Shown: positions 1-9,634, counted from the stretch's first letter. The stretch: DNA of 64,000 bases from Bacteroidota bacterium (GCA_013360915.1 JABWAT010000010.1:62001-126000), one strand, 5' to 3'. The notes: generated by a model not told the origin, from the sequence alone. Numbers and translations are program-made.

Positions 1-1
1 A

Positions 2-442
2 CGTCTGACCATCGGCGGGAAACTGGTTGAAATTGCACATGGAGACGGGTTAGGTCCGGGAGACCATGGATACAAAGCCCTGAAATGGCTGCTGACCCGG
101 GGTTGGGCGCAATGGATGTATCTGAAACTCCACCCGAACTGGGGAATCGGTCTTGCCCGGTGGGCCAGCGGAACGTCACGGCATCTGACCGAGGATACGA
201 CCGATTACGGCGATCAGGAACGGCTGATTATTCATGCCAGAGAGCGACTGAAAGCCGATCCGTATGACCTGTTTATCTGCGGGCACCGGCATGTCCCCAA
301 AATTCTGAAACTTGGGGAACCGCGTGGCCATTACATCAACCTCGGTGAATGGCTCTGGCACCGGAGTTACGGGGTGCTTTCAGACGGACAGTTCACCCTG
401 CGCCAGACCAACGGAACCATACTGGCATCAACACAGCTTTAA
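2..442 (+). CDS. lpxH: UDP-2,3-diacylglucosamine diphosphatase LpxH-like, 3' part
   Basis: This is the C-terminal 146 residues of a calcineurin-like metallophosphatase; the frame is open at the window edge, so the start lies upstream. The visible motifs are HGDGLGPGDHGYK near the beginning, LHPNWGIGLA, and the metal-binding GHRHVP about 50 residues from the end, followed by YINLGEW. The first two are typical of the LpxH type found in Bacteroidota relatives. LpxH removes UMP from UDP-2,3-diacylglucosamine to give lipid X in lipid A synthesis at the inner face of the cytoplasmic membrane. The penicillin-binding protein gene follows after 18 bases, so the two are probably cotranscribed. The function is a family inference; the truncation is caused by the window edge. 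Confidence 0.8.
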   Translation, partial: RLTIGGKLVEIAHGDGLGPGDHGYKALKWLLTRGWAQWMYLKLHPNWGIGLARWASGTSRHLTEDTTDYGDQERLIIHARERLKADPYDLFICGHRHVPKILKLGEPRGHYINLGEWLWHRSYGVLSDGQFTLRQTNGTILASTQL

Positions 443-460
443 CCCATTTATAAAAGTATC

Positions 461-2752
461 ATGGCAGAACAAGAACACGATCAGCACGGCCTCGATAAAG
501 ACCGGTACTTTAATGACCCCGATTACCGTCGGAAGGTTCAGAAATTCAGGGAATGGGAACTGTGGTTCCGGCGGGTTCTGATCATTGTATCCCTGCTGAT
601 TGTGGTTCCTATTGTTCTGTTGCTCAGTTTTTCTCTGACCGATCTGCCCAGTCTCGAAGAACTGGAAAATCCCCGACAGGAACTGGCTACGAATGTGTAC
701 TCGTATGATGGCGAGGTGATTCACCGGTTTTTCAACACCAACCGGCGGCGGATCACCCTGGCCGAAATGTCGCCGCATGTCGTTAATGCCCTGCTTGCCT
801 CTGAAGATCGCCGGTTCTATGATCACTGGGGATTCGATGTGGTCCGGTTTTTCAAAGCCATGTACGTGAACCTGTCAACCCTTTCGTTCAGCGAAGGGGC
901 CAGCACCATCACCCAACAGCTTTCCCGCACCCTTTTCCTGAAAAGTCAGGAACAAACCATCACCCGGAAAATCAGGGAATTGTACACAGCCATCCACATC
1001 GAAGTCACTTACACAAAAAATGAAATTCTCGAAATGTACCTGAATCAGGTGTATTTCGGTTCGGGGGCTTATGGCATTCAGGCCGCCGCACAGACCTATT
1101 TTAACAAAAACGCCCGCGATCTGACTGTCCTTGAAGCCGCAGCCCTCATCGGAGCCCTGCCGGCACCGAATACCTTCAATCCGGTGAACCGCCCGGAAAA
1201 ATCACAGGAACGCCGCAACCTGATTCTTCTCAACATGGTCGATGCAGGTTACCTGACAGCAGACGACTACCGGAAGCTGAAAACAGAACCCACGTTGACC
1301 GATTTCAGACCCATCACCGATCTCGGGCAGGCGCCCTATTTTACCGAACAGGTGCGACAGTACCTGCAGAATGAAGGGGAAGGACGCGGATTCAATCTGT
1401 ATAATGACGGACTGTCTGTCTTCACCACCATTGATACCCGCATGCAAACCATTGCCGATCAGGTGGTGAAAGGTCATCTCGATAGTATTCAGGTGCACTT
1501 TAATCAGACCATGGTTTGGGAAGATGATCTCATGAGGGTTCTGATCAAGGAAACCACCCCCTACATGAATGCCACCCAGATACGGGGCGAAGACACCACG
1601 CGGGTCATGAACCGGCTGAAGAAAAACAAAGCATTTATCGATAGTCTGAAGGCAGCCAAGTCGGTTCTTCAGGCTGGATTTGTGGTGATGGATCCGCGAA
1701 CCGGCATGGTAAAAGCTTACGTGGGTGGTCGGGATTTTAACACGGTGAAATTTGACCATGTGGCCCTTGCCCGGCGACAACCCGGCTCCTCCTTTAAACC
1801 CATTATTTACTCGGTTGTGATCGACAAAGGATATCCGCCTACTTATGAAGTGCTGAATCAGCCGATCACCATCGAAGATGAAACCGTCAAGGGGGGGTGG
1901 TGGACACCTAAAAACTCAGAAGGTGAGTTCGGCGGAATGACCACACTCCGGGAAGCACTGCGGAAATCACTGAACCTGATCACCATCCGGCTGGTGCTCG
2001 ATATCGCCAAACCTTCCGAAGTGGTTCAGGTGGCCCGACGGATGGGAATCACCAGTAAATTGTGGGCGGTTAACTCCATTGCACTGGGGTCCAGTGAAGT
2101 TACCGTTATGGAACTGACCTCGGCATACAGCACGTTCCCCAACGAAGGATTGCACGCCGAACCACTCATGGTGATGAGGGTAGAAGACATCAATGGAAAT
2201 ATCCTGCTTGAAAATTCACCTCAGAATCAGGAAGTGTTTTCAAAGGAAACCGCTTATATCGTGAACAACATGCTTCAAACCGTGATCAACCGGGGAACCG
2301 GGGCAGGAATCAGAGCCCGGTTCGGATTTTTTCAGCCGGCCGGCGGGAAAACCGGAACCACCAATGATCATGGCGATGCGTGGTTTGTTGGATATACCAG
2401 TGATCTTGTGGCAGGTGTCTGGGTCGGATTTTCAGACCGCCGGATTCACTTCCAGACCATGGAACACGGTCAGGGTGCACGTGCGGCCATGCCCATCTGG
2501 GCCAAATTCATGAAGGATGTATATGACAACCGCGACATCGGCATGCCTTCAAGCACCTTCAGAAAGCCGAATGGTATTTATGAAATGATGGTCTGCAGTG
2601 AATCGAAGAAGATCGCCGGCTCCTTCTGCCCGGAACCTTATCAGGAAGTATTCACCAAACTGAATGCACCCACCGAAACCTGTACCGTTCATACCGAGGC
2701 CGGAACGGTGAAACCTGAAGAGAAACCGAAAAAGAAAAAGATCGGGTTCTGA
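461..2752 (+). CDS. mrcA: class A penicillin-binding protein (PBP1A type)
   Basis: A bifunctional peptidoglycan polymerase and crosslinker of 763 residues, the usual family length. A charged cytoplasmic N-terminus is followed by one membrane anchor at about residues 39-62. The glycosyltransferase family 51 domain shows EDRRFYDHWG with the catalytic Glu at 115, and STITQQLSR. The transpeptidase domain has all three active-site motifs: SSFK with nucleophile Ser443, SLN at 503-505 and KTGT at 630-633. The C-terminus is short and Lys-rich (KPKKKK). The enzyme acts in the periplasm on lipid II. No good Shine-Dalgarno sequence precedes the ATG. The stop overlaps the next ATG by one base (TGATG), suggesting translational coupling to the hydrolase gene. 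The exact orthologue (mrcA, ponA or pbpC-like) is less certain than the class. Confidence 0.93.
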   Translation: MAEQEHDQHGLDKDRYFNDPDYRRKVQKFREWELWFRRVLIIVSLLIVVPIVLLLSFSLTDLPSLEELENPRQELATNVYSYDGEVIHRFFNTNRRRITLAEMSPHVVNALLASEDRRFYDHWGFDVVRFFKAMYVNLSTLSFSEGASTITQQLSRTLFLKSQEQTITRKIRELYTAIHIEVTYTKNEILEMYLNQVYFGSGAYGIQAAAQTYFNKNARDLTVLEAAALIGALPAPNTFNPVNRPEKSQERRNLILLNMVDAGYLTADDYRKLKTEPTLTDFRPITDLGQAPYFTEQVRQYLQNEGEGRGFNLYNDGLSVFTTIDTRMQTIADQVVKGHLDSIQVHFNQTMVWEDDLMRVLIKETTPYMNATQIRGEDTTRVMNRLKKNKAFIDSLKAAKSVLQAGFVVMDPRTGMVKAYVGGRDFNTVKFDHVALARRQPGSSFKPIIYSVVIDKGYPPTYEVLNQPITIEDETVKGGWWTPKNSEGEFGGMTTLREALRKSLNLITIRLVLDIAKPSEVVQVARRMGITSKLWAVNSIALGSSEVTVMELTSAYSTFPNEGLHAEPLMVMRVEDINGNILLENSPQNQEVFSKETAYIVNNMLQTVINRGTGAGIRARFGFFQPAGGKTGTTNDHGDAWFVGYTSDLVAGVWVGFSDRRIHFQTMEHGQGARAAMPIWAKFMKDVYDNRDIGMPSSTFRKPNGIYEMMVCSESKKIAGSFCPEPYQEVFTKLNAPTETCTVHTEAGTVKPEEKPKKKKIGF

Positions 2753-3672
2753 TGACAATTCTGATTCTGGTCAGCGGTCTCCTCCTTCTTTTTCTTGCCT
2801 GGCTGACCTGGGCCTGGAAAAAGTTTCTCGATGCATTCCAGATTGAACTGGAACCGAATCAGCCCATGCCAGACCTTAACCAGGTCCCCTATGAGACCTG
2901 GCATATTCCCACGGGTCACTCAAAAATCATCCGGGGCTGGATGTTGCTTCAACCCGCCGACCCATCAGCTCCCATTGTGATTGTGGCTCACGGCTGGACC
3001 CGCAATGCCACCTTTCTCTGGCCGATCAGTTACCGGTTGTGGAAAGAGGGCTATCAGGTTTTTGCCATCAATGCGAGAAACCATGGCGAATGCGATCTCG
3101 ATCCCCCCATGTCGGTTCTCAAATACACCGAGGACCTCGAAAACACGATCCACTGGCTGCGTTTACGGTTTCCGGGAAACCCTATTGCCATGACCGGGCA
3201 TTCTCTCGGTGGCGCTGCCCTGCTGATTGCCTCTGTTCGGGTTCCAGGAGTATCTGCCGCGGTTCCCATCTGTGCTTTTTCCCGTTCTGACCGGATTTTC
3301 GAGATGGATATCCGGCGGGCCGGTGTACCAATGATTCCGGTTGGAAAAGTGATTCTGGCGCTCATCCGGCGATATCTGGGCCATTCCTATGATGATCTTG
3401 CCCCTGCTTTCTGGGTCCGGAACTCAACAGTCCCGACGCTTCTGATCGGCGCCGGACTCGATACCCGGGTCCCACCCGACATGCAGTATGAACTGAAGGC
3501 CGCCTTCCCCGAGGGGATTGCCTACGGTCCGGTTATCGAACCGGAAGCCACTCACACCAGTCTTCTCACCGACCCGGGCACAATTGACCGCATTGTCCGG
3601 TTTATTAACCGACGGCTGAAACCAACGGATGGAAATCCGGCCGACCCACTGACCGATGGAAACGGAGTTTAA
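2752..3672 (+). CDS. membrane-anchored alpha/beta hydrolase
   Basis: A 306-residue alpha/beta-fold serine hydrolase. Residues 2-21 form a hydrophobic segment, either an uncleaved anchor or a signal. The core shows VIVAHGWTRN (oxyanion region), the nucleophile elbow GHSLGG with Ser151, an acid in GLDTR (Asp237) and a histidine in EATHTS (His268), so a full catalytic triad is present. The substrate cannot be read from the sequence; relatives include esterases and lipases. It starts on the last base of the penicillin-binding protein gene and is followed two bases later by a barrel-like protein, so it sits in an envelope operon. The very short C-terminal tail has no recognised motif. Confidence 0.85.
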   Translation: MTILILVSGLLLLFLAWLTWAWKKFLDAFQIELEPNQPMPDLNQVPYETWHIPTGHSKIIRGWMLLQPADPSAPIVIVAHGWTRNATFLWPISYRLWKEGYQVFAINARNHGECDLDPPMSVLKYTEDLENTIHWLRLRFPGNPIAMTGHSLGGAALLIASVRVPGVSAAVPICAFSRSDRIFEMDIRRAGVPMIPVGKVILALIRRYLGHSYDDLAPAFWVRNSTVPTLLIGAGLDTRVPPDMQYELKAAFPEGIAYGPVIEPEATHTSLLTDPGTIDRIVRFINRRLKPTDGNPADPLTDGNGV

Positions 3673-3674
3673 TA

Positions 3675-4385
3675 ATGAAAATACCGCTGATTCTCCTTTC
3701 ATTCCTGCTGGCGGTTTCCAACACCCTGGCACAACCAGTTTATCAACCACCGGTAACCCGATCATTGATGAATTATCCCGATGGCGGCGCCTTCCGGATT
3801 CTGATCACTTCATACGGATTCGGCATCGGGGGTTTGTATCGTCATCAGATCAGCGAGGACTGGGCTTACCAGTTCGAATCGGACATTTCACCCGGAAAAG
3901 ATGACCGGGAGGTCGAAGAGTATGATTATTGGACGGATCAGGTTTACACCCGGAACAAAATCAATTCCCTGCTGCTGATTCCATTTCAGAATGTACTTCA
4001 CTACCGGTTATTCCGCGCTTCCATCCAGGATAATTTTCGTCCTTTCCTGTCGGCCGGGGCAGGACCTCTGATGGGATATGTGTTTCCCACTACAGATGAT
4101 TTTTTTTCAGGTCTGGGAGATGGAAAAGCCATCTGGGGCGTGACAGGATCGGTTGGATTCGGCGCCGACTTTGGCAGCAACTTCGGCCTGATTCAGGGTC
4201 TGGCTTTCCGGTATACCTTCAATTATCTCCCCGATGGGGTCACCCTGCTACGCGTCCCAACCCGATACCGGTTACCCGATGACCCGCCTGATGCCAACGA
4301 CCGGGTCCGCCTCGTCGACCGGGTTCACAAAACCTTTCATGCCTTTCATCTGAGCCTTTCCATCGGAAAAATGTGGCCGCGATGA
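3675..4385 (+). CDS. predicted outer-membrane beta-barrel protein
   Basis: A 236-residue exported protein that I do not recognise by family name. Residues 1-19 are a clear signal peptide ending in LAQ. The mature part is rich in alternating aromatic and polar strands and in Gly (for example GFGIGGLYRHQ and AGAGPLMGYVF), which suits a small outer-membrane barrel of the OmpA/OmpW size class. It has acidic loops, and the end SIGKMW does not carry the classical terminal Phe. The gene begins two bases after the hydrolase stop and its stop overlaps the dgt ATG, so it belongs to the lpxH-mrcA-dgt run. Function unknown. Confidence 0.65.
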   Translation: MKIPLILLSFLLAVSNTLAQPVYQPPVTRSLMNYPDGGAFRILITSYGFGIGGLYRHQISEDWAYQFESDISPGKDDREVEEYDYWTDQVYTRNKINSLLLIPFQNVLHYRLFRASIQDNFRPFLSAGAGPLMGYVFPTTDDFFSGLGDGKAIWGVTGSVGFGADFGSNFGLIQGLAFRYTFNYLPDGVTLLRVPTRYRLPDDPPDANDRVRLVDRVHKTFHAFHLSLSIGKMWPR

Positions 4386-5635
4386 CTCAAAACGGTTTTT
4401 ATTCCGATTTCGATACCAATACCCCCGGTGGTGAACGGAAGGCTGATTACCGCACTCCTTTTGAAATGGACCGCGACCGCCTGATTCACACCTCGGCTTT
4501 TCGTCGACTGCAGGCCAAGACCCAGGTGTTTTTTGCCGGCGAATATGACTTCTACCGGTCCCGGCTTACTCACTCCATCGAAGTGGCCCAGATCGGGCGA
4601 TCCATCACCGCCTTCCTGAATCAGACGTCTCCTCACCTGTCAGCCCATTTTTATCTGGATGCCGCATTGGTCGAGGCCATCTGTCTGGCTCACGATCTCG
4701 GACATCCTCCCTTCGGACACGCAGGAGAGCGGACCCTTCATACACTCATGATCAATCAGGGCGGATTCGAAGGAAATGCACAGACCCTGCGGCTGCTGAC
4801 AGACACCATCTATCAGGATGAGACCGGCCGGAAGGGACTGCAACCTACACGGGCGTTCACAGATGGCGTGATGAAATACAAGGCCACCTTCAGCGAATGG
4901 CCTCAGCCCCCCGAAAATCATTTCCTGTACGACAGTCAGCTTCCCGTGAGAGAATGGGTGTTTGCCGGGGACACTGCCAAACGATCACCAGCCGACTGGA
5001 ATGAACTGAAAAGCATTGAATGCCAGATCATGGATTGGGCCGATGACACGGCCTACTCGGTCAACGATATCATTGATGGTGCTCATGCCGGATTTATTAC
5101 GCACCATCGTGTAGAAAAGTGGGCGGGTAGCCGTTCACTCACTCCACGGGAGCACGACTGGATCCAGGACCTGCTCCGGCTGATCGGGTCCGAAGACATT
5201 CACCGGCAGTTCAGCCGAAAGATTGGTCGGTTTCTGCAGGCCACCCGCCTCGACCCGGTCACCCATGCACATGCTCCCGATTCAAACCGGTACCGATTCA
5301 TGCTCCATATCGATGAAGAAGCACAGGCAGAGTCGCGGCTGTACAAGAAGCTGGCTGTGGCTTTGGTTTTCCGCACACCGCAGCTGCAGCAATTCGAATT
5401 CAAGGGAGACCGCGTGCTCCGGGAATTGTTTAATGCCTTTTCTGAGCAGGCGGTGAATGGAAAATACGGCATTCTGCCGGTGTCTCTAAGGGAAGGTCTC
5501 GATCGTGCCGGATCAGAAACCGATCGCTCCCGCCTGATCTGCGACTATCTGGCCGGAATGACCGACCGTTTTGCCATCCGGACCTACCGACGGCTTTTCG
5601 ATCCCGATTACGGAAGCCTTTCCGACCTGATCTGA
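4382..5635 (+). CDS. dgt: dGTPase / HD-domain dNTP triphosphohydrolase
   Basis: This enzyme hydrolyses dGTP (and often other dNTPs) to the nucleoside and tripolyphosphate. The family signature is complete: RTPFEMDRDR and AFRRLQAKTQVF at the start, then LTHSIEVAQ (His64), AHDLGHPPFGHAGE (His104-Asp105) and the distal MDWADDTAYSVND. At 417 residues it has the length of the shorter dGTPase class. I chose the ATG at 4382, which overlaps the upstream stop as ATGA; an in-frame GTG at 4373 would add three residues. It is the last gene of the plus-strand run and meets the CHAD gene tail-to-tail with a single base between the stops. Confidence 0.92.
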   Translation: MTQNGFYSDFDTNTPGGERKADYRTPFEMDRDRLIHTSAFRRLQAKTQVFFAGEYDFYRSRLTHSIEVAQIGRSITAFLNQTSPHLSAHFYLDAALVEAICLAHDLGHPPFGHAGERTLHTLMINQGGFEGNAQTLRLLTDTIYQDETGRKGLQPTRAFTDGVMKYKATFSEWPQPPENHFLYDSQLPVREWVFAGDTAKRSPADWNELKSIECQIMDWADDTAYSVNDIIDGAHAGFITHHRVEKWAGSRSLTPREHDWIQDLLRLIGSEDIHRQFSRKIGRFLQATRLDPVTHAHAPDSNRYRFMLHIDEEAQAESRLYKKLAVALVFRTPQLQQFEFKGDRVLRELFNAFSEQAVNGKYGILPVSLREGLDRAGSETDRSRLICDYLAGMTDRFAIRTYRRLFDPDYGSLSDLI

Positions 5636-5636
5636 G

Positions 5637-6467
5637 TTAACCTGCCCGGGACAGCCCGTTTTCCACTTCTGCCGCCACCACGTTTTTCAGATCGGTGAAA
5701 TGATTATAAAGGACCCCGTGCAACTCTCGGATCTCTGCGGCTGACAGTCCGGCCGACAACCCATGCTCCCGGAGCATCGCAAGTGAAACCTCTGCATCCT
5801 GCAACTGCCCCAAGCCGCTTTGCCAGTGCTTCAGACGATCTGTCAGGTCGGAAGGAACGGGAAAAATCAATGTCAGGGCTTCAAACTGATACCGGTATCG
5901 CTTCACCTTCAGACGGAAACGGTGGAGGGCTTCCACGTTTTTGCTGTCCAGCGTGTTCAGGTCGTGGGATACCGACCGGCAGATTTGATTGACCATTCCG
6001 GCCAGACGGATATCGGTCAGCTTTTCTTCCGTTCTGCTTCCGGCGGTCAGATGCAGGATGGTCCCGGTGATCAGTTTACCGGCCTTTTTTACCGGGTCCT
6101 CTTTAAGCCAGCGGCTGAAGGCCCGGTCTCCGCAGGCTTTCAGGTAATCAGCCAGAGGGGCTGCAGACGGAACCGATGCAGAGAGCCCTCTGAAGACCAG
6201 TTCCTGGACCTGCAGGTCCCTGATCTTTCCGGGTTGTTTCAAAAGATCAGACAATTGACGGATGGCCTTTTTACAGTCGGGGTGCCCGCTGAGAACCGAC
6301 AGCAGATGCAGCTGACTCTGTAACCGGCGGCTGGTGGTTCGCGTCCGGTGAATCAGCACAGGAGACCCTGTCACCACCACCTCCCCGATGATTTTCAGAA
6401 CGGTCTGCCCGGTTGTGTGCAGGCGTGTGGTGAGTTCCACAGCTCTGCTTTGAGTGGTTGCATTCAT
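5637..6467 (-). CDS. CHAD domain protein
   Basis: A 276-residue all-helical protein of the CHAD (conserved histidine alpha-helical domain) family. The diagnostic signatures are HRTRTTSRRL near residue 40 and LHRFRLKVKRYRYQFE near residue 180, each supplying conserved His and basic residues. CHAD proteins bind inorganic polyphosphate through these basic surfaces and often sit beside polyphosphate or CYTH enzymes, but no CYTH domain is fused or adjacent here. The gene is monocistronic and divergent from the beta-propeller gene. Polyphosphate binding is a family inference, not visible directly. Confidence 0.85.
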   Translation of the reverse strand: MNATTQSRAVELTTRLHTTGQTVLKIIGEVVVTGSPVLIHRTRTTSRRLQSQLHLLSVLSGHPDCKKAIRQLSDLLKQPGKIRDLQVQELVFRGLSASVPSAAPLADYLKACGDRAFSRWLKEDPVKKAGKLITGTILHLTAGSRTEEKLTDIRLAGMVNQICRSVSHDLNTLDSKNVEALHRFRLKVKRYRYQFEALTLIFPVPSDLTDRLKHWQSGLGQLQDAEVSLAMLREHGLSAGLSAAEIRELHGVLYNHFTDLKNVVAAEVENGLSRAG

Positions 6468-6531
6468 TATTATAAAACGATTAATTTTATTAACTTATTA
6501 ATTTTAAACCACTTAATCGAGATTTTGTTTT
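6468..6531. promoter_or_regulatory. AT-rich divergent intergenic region
   Basis: These 64 bases separate two divergent starts and are far richer in A and T than the flanking genes, with repeated TTAATTTTA-like words. Both promoters must lie here or inside the coding starts. A TATAAT word on the minus strand ends one base before the CHAD ATG, too close for a normal leader. No convincing -35/-10 pair was found. Confidence 0.35.
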
Positions 6532-7614
6532 ATGAATTACGGTCTTACTGGTTTGTTTACTGGTTTTCTGCTCGCCTGCCTGCCTTCTGCCGGATCGGCC
6601 CAATCCGATTCCCTGATTGTTCCCGGCGAGGACCACTTTACTGCCATCCGGCAACTGACTTTCTCGGGAGAAAATGCCGAGGCCTATCTTGATGCAGCAA
6701 ACGAGCGCCTGATTTTCCAGTCAGCGAATGATTCAACCCCATGCGATCAGATTTTTATCATGAATCTCGATGGATCCGGACTGAAGAAGGTTTCAAAAGG
6801 CGGCGGGAAGACCACCTGTTCCTACTTCATACCGGGAACCAACACCATTTTATACAGTTCAACCCGGTCCGCCGGTTCAGACTGTCCTCCTCCTCCCGAT
6901 TTCCGCAAGGGTTACGTCTGGCCAATCTATCCTTCTTTTGATATTTATCTGGCCGATGAAAACGGAAACGACATCCGCCCGCTGACCACCACCCCGGGAT
7001 ATGATGCCGAGGCCACCGTCAGTGTCGATGGCAAGACGATCGTCTTCACCTCGATGCGTGATGGTGATCTTGATATCTACACCATGAAATCGGATGGATC
7101 GGATGTAAAACGCCTTACCAGTGAACTGGGGTATGATGGCGGACCGTTCTTCAGCCACGACGGCACCCGAATAATCTACCGGGCCTACCATCCCCAGACC
7201 GAACAGGAAAAGAGCGACTACCGGCAACTGCTCAGCGAAAACATCATCAGACCGATGAATTTCGAAATCTGGATCATGAATGCCGATGGCACAGGAAAAA
7301 AGAAACTCACCAACACCGGCATGGCCAGTTTTGCACCCTTCTTTTCCCCGGATGATCAGTGGGTGATTTTCTCCTCGAACATGGCCGACCCGGTAAAGAA
7401 ACGGAACTTCGACCTGTTCATGGTCCGTGCCGATGGATCCGGTGAGATCAGACGAATCACCTTCAGTCCCGGTTTCGATGGCTTTCCCATGTTTACCCGT
7501 GATGGCAAAAAGTTGATTTTTTCCTCGAACCGCAACAATGGCGGCGGAAACAGCACCAACGTGTTTGTTGCCGACTGGACCTGGACCCCCCTCACGAAAG
7601 GAACCAAGCCATGA
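6532..7614 (+). CDS. secreted TolB-like beta-propeller (PD40) protein
   Basis: A 360-residue exported protein with a signal peptide ending near residue 23 (AGSAQ). The rest is a run of about five WD40-like PD40 repeats recognisable by the pattern SxDGKxIVFTS, xxDIYxMKxDGS and RLT, for example VDGKTIVFTS, HDGTRIIYR, DDQWVIFSS and DGKKLIFSS. Proteins of this type resemble the C-terminal propeller of TolB without its N-terminal domain. It probably works in the periplasm or at the surface as a binding scaffold. Cysteines in the first repeats (TPCDQ, TTCSYF, DCPPPP) may form disulfides. The stop overlaps the crotonase ATG (ATGA). No partner such as Pal or TolA is nearby, so I do not call it tolB. 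Confidence 0.8.
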   Translation: MNYGLTGLFTGFLLACLPSAGSAQSDSLIVPGEDHFTAIRQLTFSGENAEAYLDAANERLIFQSANDSTPCDQIFIMNLDGSGLKKVSKGGGKTTCSYFIPGTNTILYSSTRSAGSDCPPPPDFRKGYVWPIYPSFDIYLADENGNDIRPLTTTPGYDAEATVSVDGKTIVFTSMRDGDLDIYTMKSDGSDVKRLTSELGYDGGPFFSHDGTRIIYRAYHPQTEQEKSDYRQLLSENIIRPMNFEIWIMNADGTGKKKLTNTGMASFAPFFSPDDQWVIFSSNMADPVKKRNFDLFMVRADGSGEIRRITFSPGFDGFPMFTRDGKKLIFSSNRNNGGGNSTNVFVADWTWTPLTKGTKP

Positions 7615-8390
7615 AATTTGAGACCATTCTATACGGGGTCGACTCCCGCATTGCCACGGTAACCATCAACCGTCCCGACAAACTGAATGCCCTCAATCAG
7701 CAGGTCTTCCGCGATCTGAAGGCGGTTCTGGATGATATCCGCGGTCATGATGACATTCATGGGGTCATCATCACAGGAGCTGGAAGCAAAGCCTTTGTGG
7801 CGGGCGCCGATATCACCGAAATCCATCAGCTGACAGCCTCTGCAGGCAAAGCTTTTGCAGACAGTGGCCAGGCCGTGTTTAATCAGATTGAAAACCTTGG
7901 AAAACCCGTCGTGGCAGCAGTCAACGGATTCGCGCTGGGTGGCGGATGCGAACTCGCCATGGCCTGTACTTTACGCATTGCTTCCGAAACAGCCCGTTTC
8001 GGGCAGCCCGAAGTCAATCTGGGCGTCATTCCCGGATATGGGGGAACGCAGCGGCTGACCCGCCTGATCGGAAAAGGCCGCGCCATGGAACTCATCCTCA
8101 CCGGTGATCTGATCGATGCACAGGAAGCCCACCGGATCGGACTGATCAATCATATTTATCCGGCTTCTGAACTCATGAAAGAAGCCAGACTCCTGCTTGG
8201 AAAAATCTGTTCAAAGAGCCTGGTGGCCGTTCGCTATGCCATTGATGCCGTCAATTCGGACGATCTCCCGCTCCGGGATGGCCTTCAGAAGGAAGCCAGC
8301 CTTTTCGGATTGGTGGTTTCCACTGCCGATGCCAAGGAAGGCACCCGGGCTTTCCTCGATAAACGCCCAGCCGTATTCAGCCACCAATGA
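7611..8390 (+). CDS. enoyl-CoA hydratase/isomerase family (crotonase)
   Basis: A 259-residue crotonase. It has the NRPDKLNAL start motif, the CoA-binding AFVAGADITE loop at 61-70, the oxyanion segment ALGGGCELAMAC with catalytic Glu114, and FGQPEVNLGVIPGYGGTQRL with catalytic Glu134. Both glutamates of classical enoyl-CoA hydratase are present, which favours hydration of trans-2-enoyl-CoA in fatty-acid or butyrate-type metabolism over isomerase-only relatives. The gene overlaps both neighbours by four bases (ATGA) although they are unrelated in function. Substrate chain length is unknown. Confidence 0.9.
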   Translation: MKFETILYGVDSRIATVTINRPDKLNALNQQVFRDLKAVLDDIRGHDDIHGVIITGAGSKAFVAGADITEIHQLTASAGKAFADSGQAVFNQIENLGKPVVAAVNGFALGGGCELAMACTLRIASETARFGQPEVNLGVIPGYGGTQRLTRLIGKGRAMELILTGDLIDAQEAHRIGLINHIYPASELMKEARLLLGKICSKSLVAVRYAIDAVNSDDLPLRDGLQKEASLFGLVVSTADAKEGTRAFLDKRPAVFSHQ

Positions 8391-9634
8391 CGGAACCAGG
8401 TTATCTCATACTTCTGGGTGCTCTGTTGTTACTGAGCGCCCTGTTTTCCGGATCCGAAATTGCGTTCATCACGGCCAACCGCCTGAAGGTCGAAGTCAAG
8501 CGACGCCAGGGGAAGACCGGGGCCGCACTGGCTTCTGCCATGATGAGCAAACCCGAGATTTTCCTGACCACCACACTGGTCGGAAACAATTTCGTCAACG
8601 TCATTTATGCCACCGTGATGACCCTGCTGCTGACCAGCACCTTCGGAATTACTAATCTGGCAGTACAGACCATCGTTTCCACCCTGGTTTTGCTCTATCT
8701 GGGTGAAATCATTCCAAAGATCCTTTTCAGGCAGCTGGCCGACCTGCTGGTGATCCGGCTGGTCTTTTTTCTGAAGGCCTGTTACTTTTTGCTTTTTCCG
8801 CTGATTTCCCTCTCCCGACTCGGCTCTCTGCTGGTGGTCCGGCTGGCTGGTGTCAGACAGGCCTCGCTCAGTCAGGCTTTCAGTGTGCATGATGTCGAAG
8901 ACATTCTGGCAGAAGGCCGGAAAACAGGCACCATCGATCCGGATGAGTCCGAATTGATTGAAAATGTCTTTGAAATGAAGCAGCAGCGGGTTGGCGAAAT
9001 CATGATACCCCGTACCGACATCTCGGCGCTGGACATTCAGACCACCATGCCCGAATGCATTGACTTTTTCAGAGAAACCGGCTACAGCCGAATTCCCGTC
9101 TTTGATGGCTCGGTTGATAACATTGTGGGGATTGTCCATGCCCGTGATTTGTTCCGGTCACCAGCCAGTCTCAGTGACATCATCCGTCCGGTTCAGTACG
9201 TTCCCACTTTTAAAAAATCCTCCGAACTGCTCAGAGAATTTCAGCAGAAGGGAACCTCGGTGGCCATTGTGATCGATGAATATGGCGGAACTGCCGGTTT
9301 GCTGACCATGGAGGACCTGCTCGAAGAATTGGTGGGTGATATTCAGGATGAATACGACCGGGAAGACATGATCCTCCGGTCGATCGGTCAGGGCAGCTTT
9401 CTCGTCTCAGGCCGGGTCACGGTCGAGGACATGAACGAAAAAATTGAACCCGCCATCGAAGAAGGCGATTACGATACCCTGGCCGGATTTGTGGTCCATC
9501 ATCTTGGCAGAATCCCGGCCGCCCGCGAAAAAGTAGTGGTGGGCCCCTACACGTTCGATATTATCAAAGCCACACGAAACCGGATTGATCTGATGAAACT
9601 TCATGTGAGAGGCACCGATGAAAAAGAGTCCTGA
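8387..9634 (+). CDS. CNNM/CorC-type transporter (DUF21-CBS-CorC)
   Basis: A 415-residue inner-membrane protein. Residues 1-190 form the DUF21 (CNNM) transmembrane domain with the typical ALFSGSEIAF and TTTLVGNNFVN motifs. A pair of CBS domains follows at about 200-320 (RVGEIMIPRTDISAL, GYSRIPVFDGS), and a CorC/HlyC-like domain closes the protein (IDEYGGTAGLLTMEDLLEE, then DTLAGFVVHHLGRIP). Family members export Mg2+ or Co2+ or act in metal resistance; the old name hemolysin C is misleading. It overlaps the crotonase gene by four bases and the next gene by 17. The ion is not determinable here. Confidence 0.9.
   Translation: MTEPGYLILLGALLLLSALFSGSEIAFITANRLKVEVKRRQGKTGAALASAMMSKPEIFLTTTLVGNNFVNVIYATVMTLLLTSTFGITNLAVQTIVSTLVLLYLGEIIPKILFRQLADLLVIRLVFFLKACYFLLFPLISLSRLGSLLVVRLAGVRQASLSQAFSVHDVEDILAEGRKTGTIDPDESELIENVFEMKQQRVGEIMIPRTDISALDIQTTMPECIDFFRETGYSRIPVFDGSVDNIVGIVHARDLFRSPASLSDIIRPVQYVPTFKKSSELLREFQQKGTSVAIVIDEYGGTAGLLTMEDLLEELVGDIQDEYDREDMILRSIGQGSFLVSGRVTVEDMNEKIEPAIEEGDYDTLAGFVVHHLGRIPAAREKVVVGPYTFDIIKATRNRIDLMKLHVRGTDEKES

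Noticed and set aside
6469-6474. TATAAT next to the CHAD start codon as a -10 box
   Set aside because: It ends one base before the ATG, so transcription would start inside the coding sequence, and no -35 match is present.
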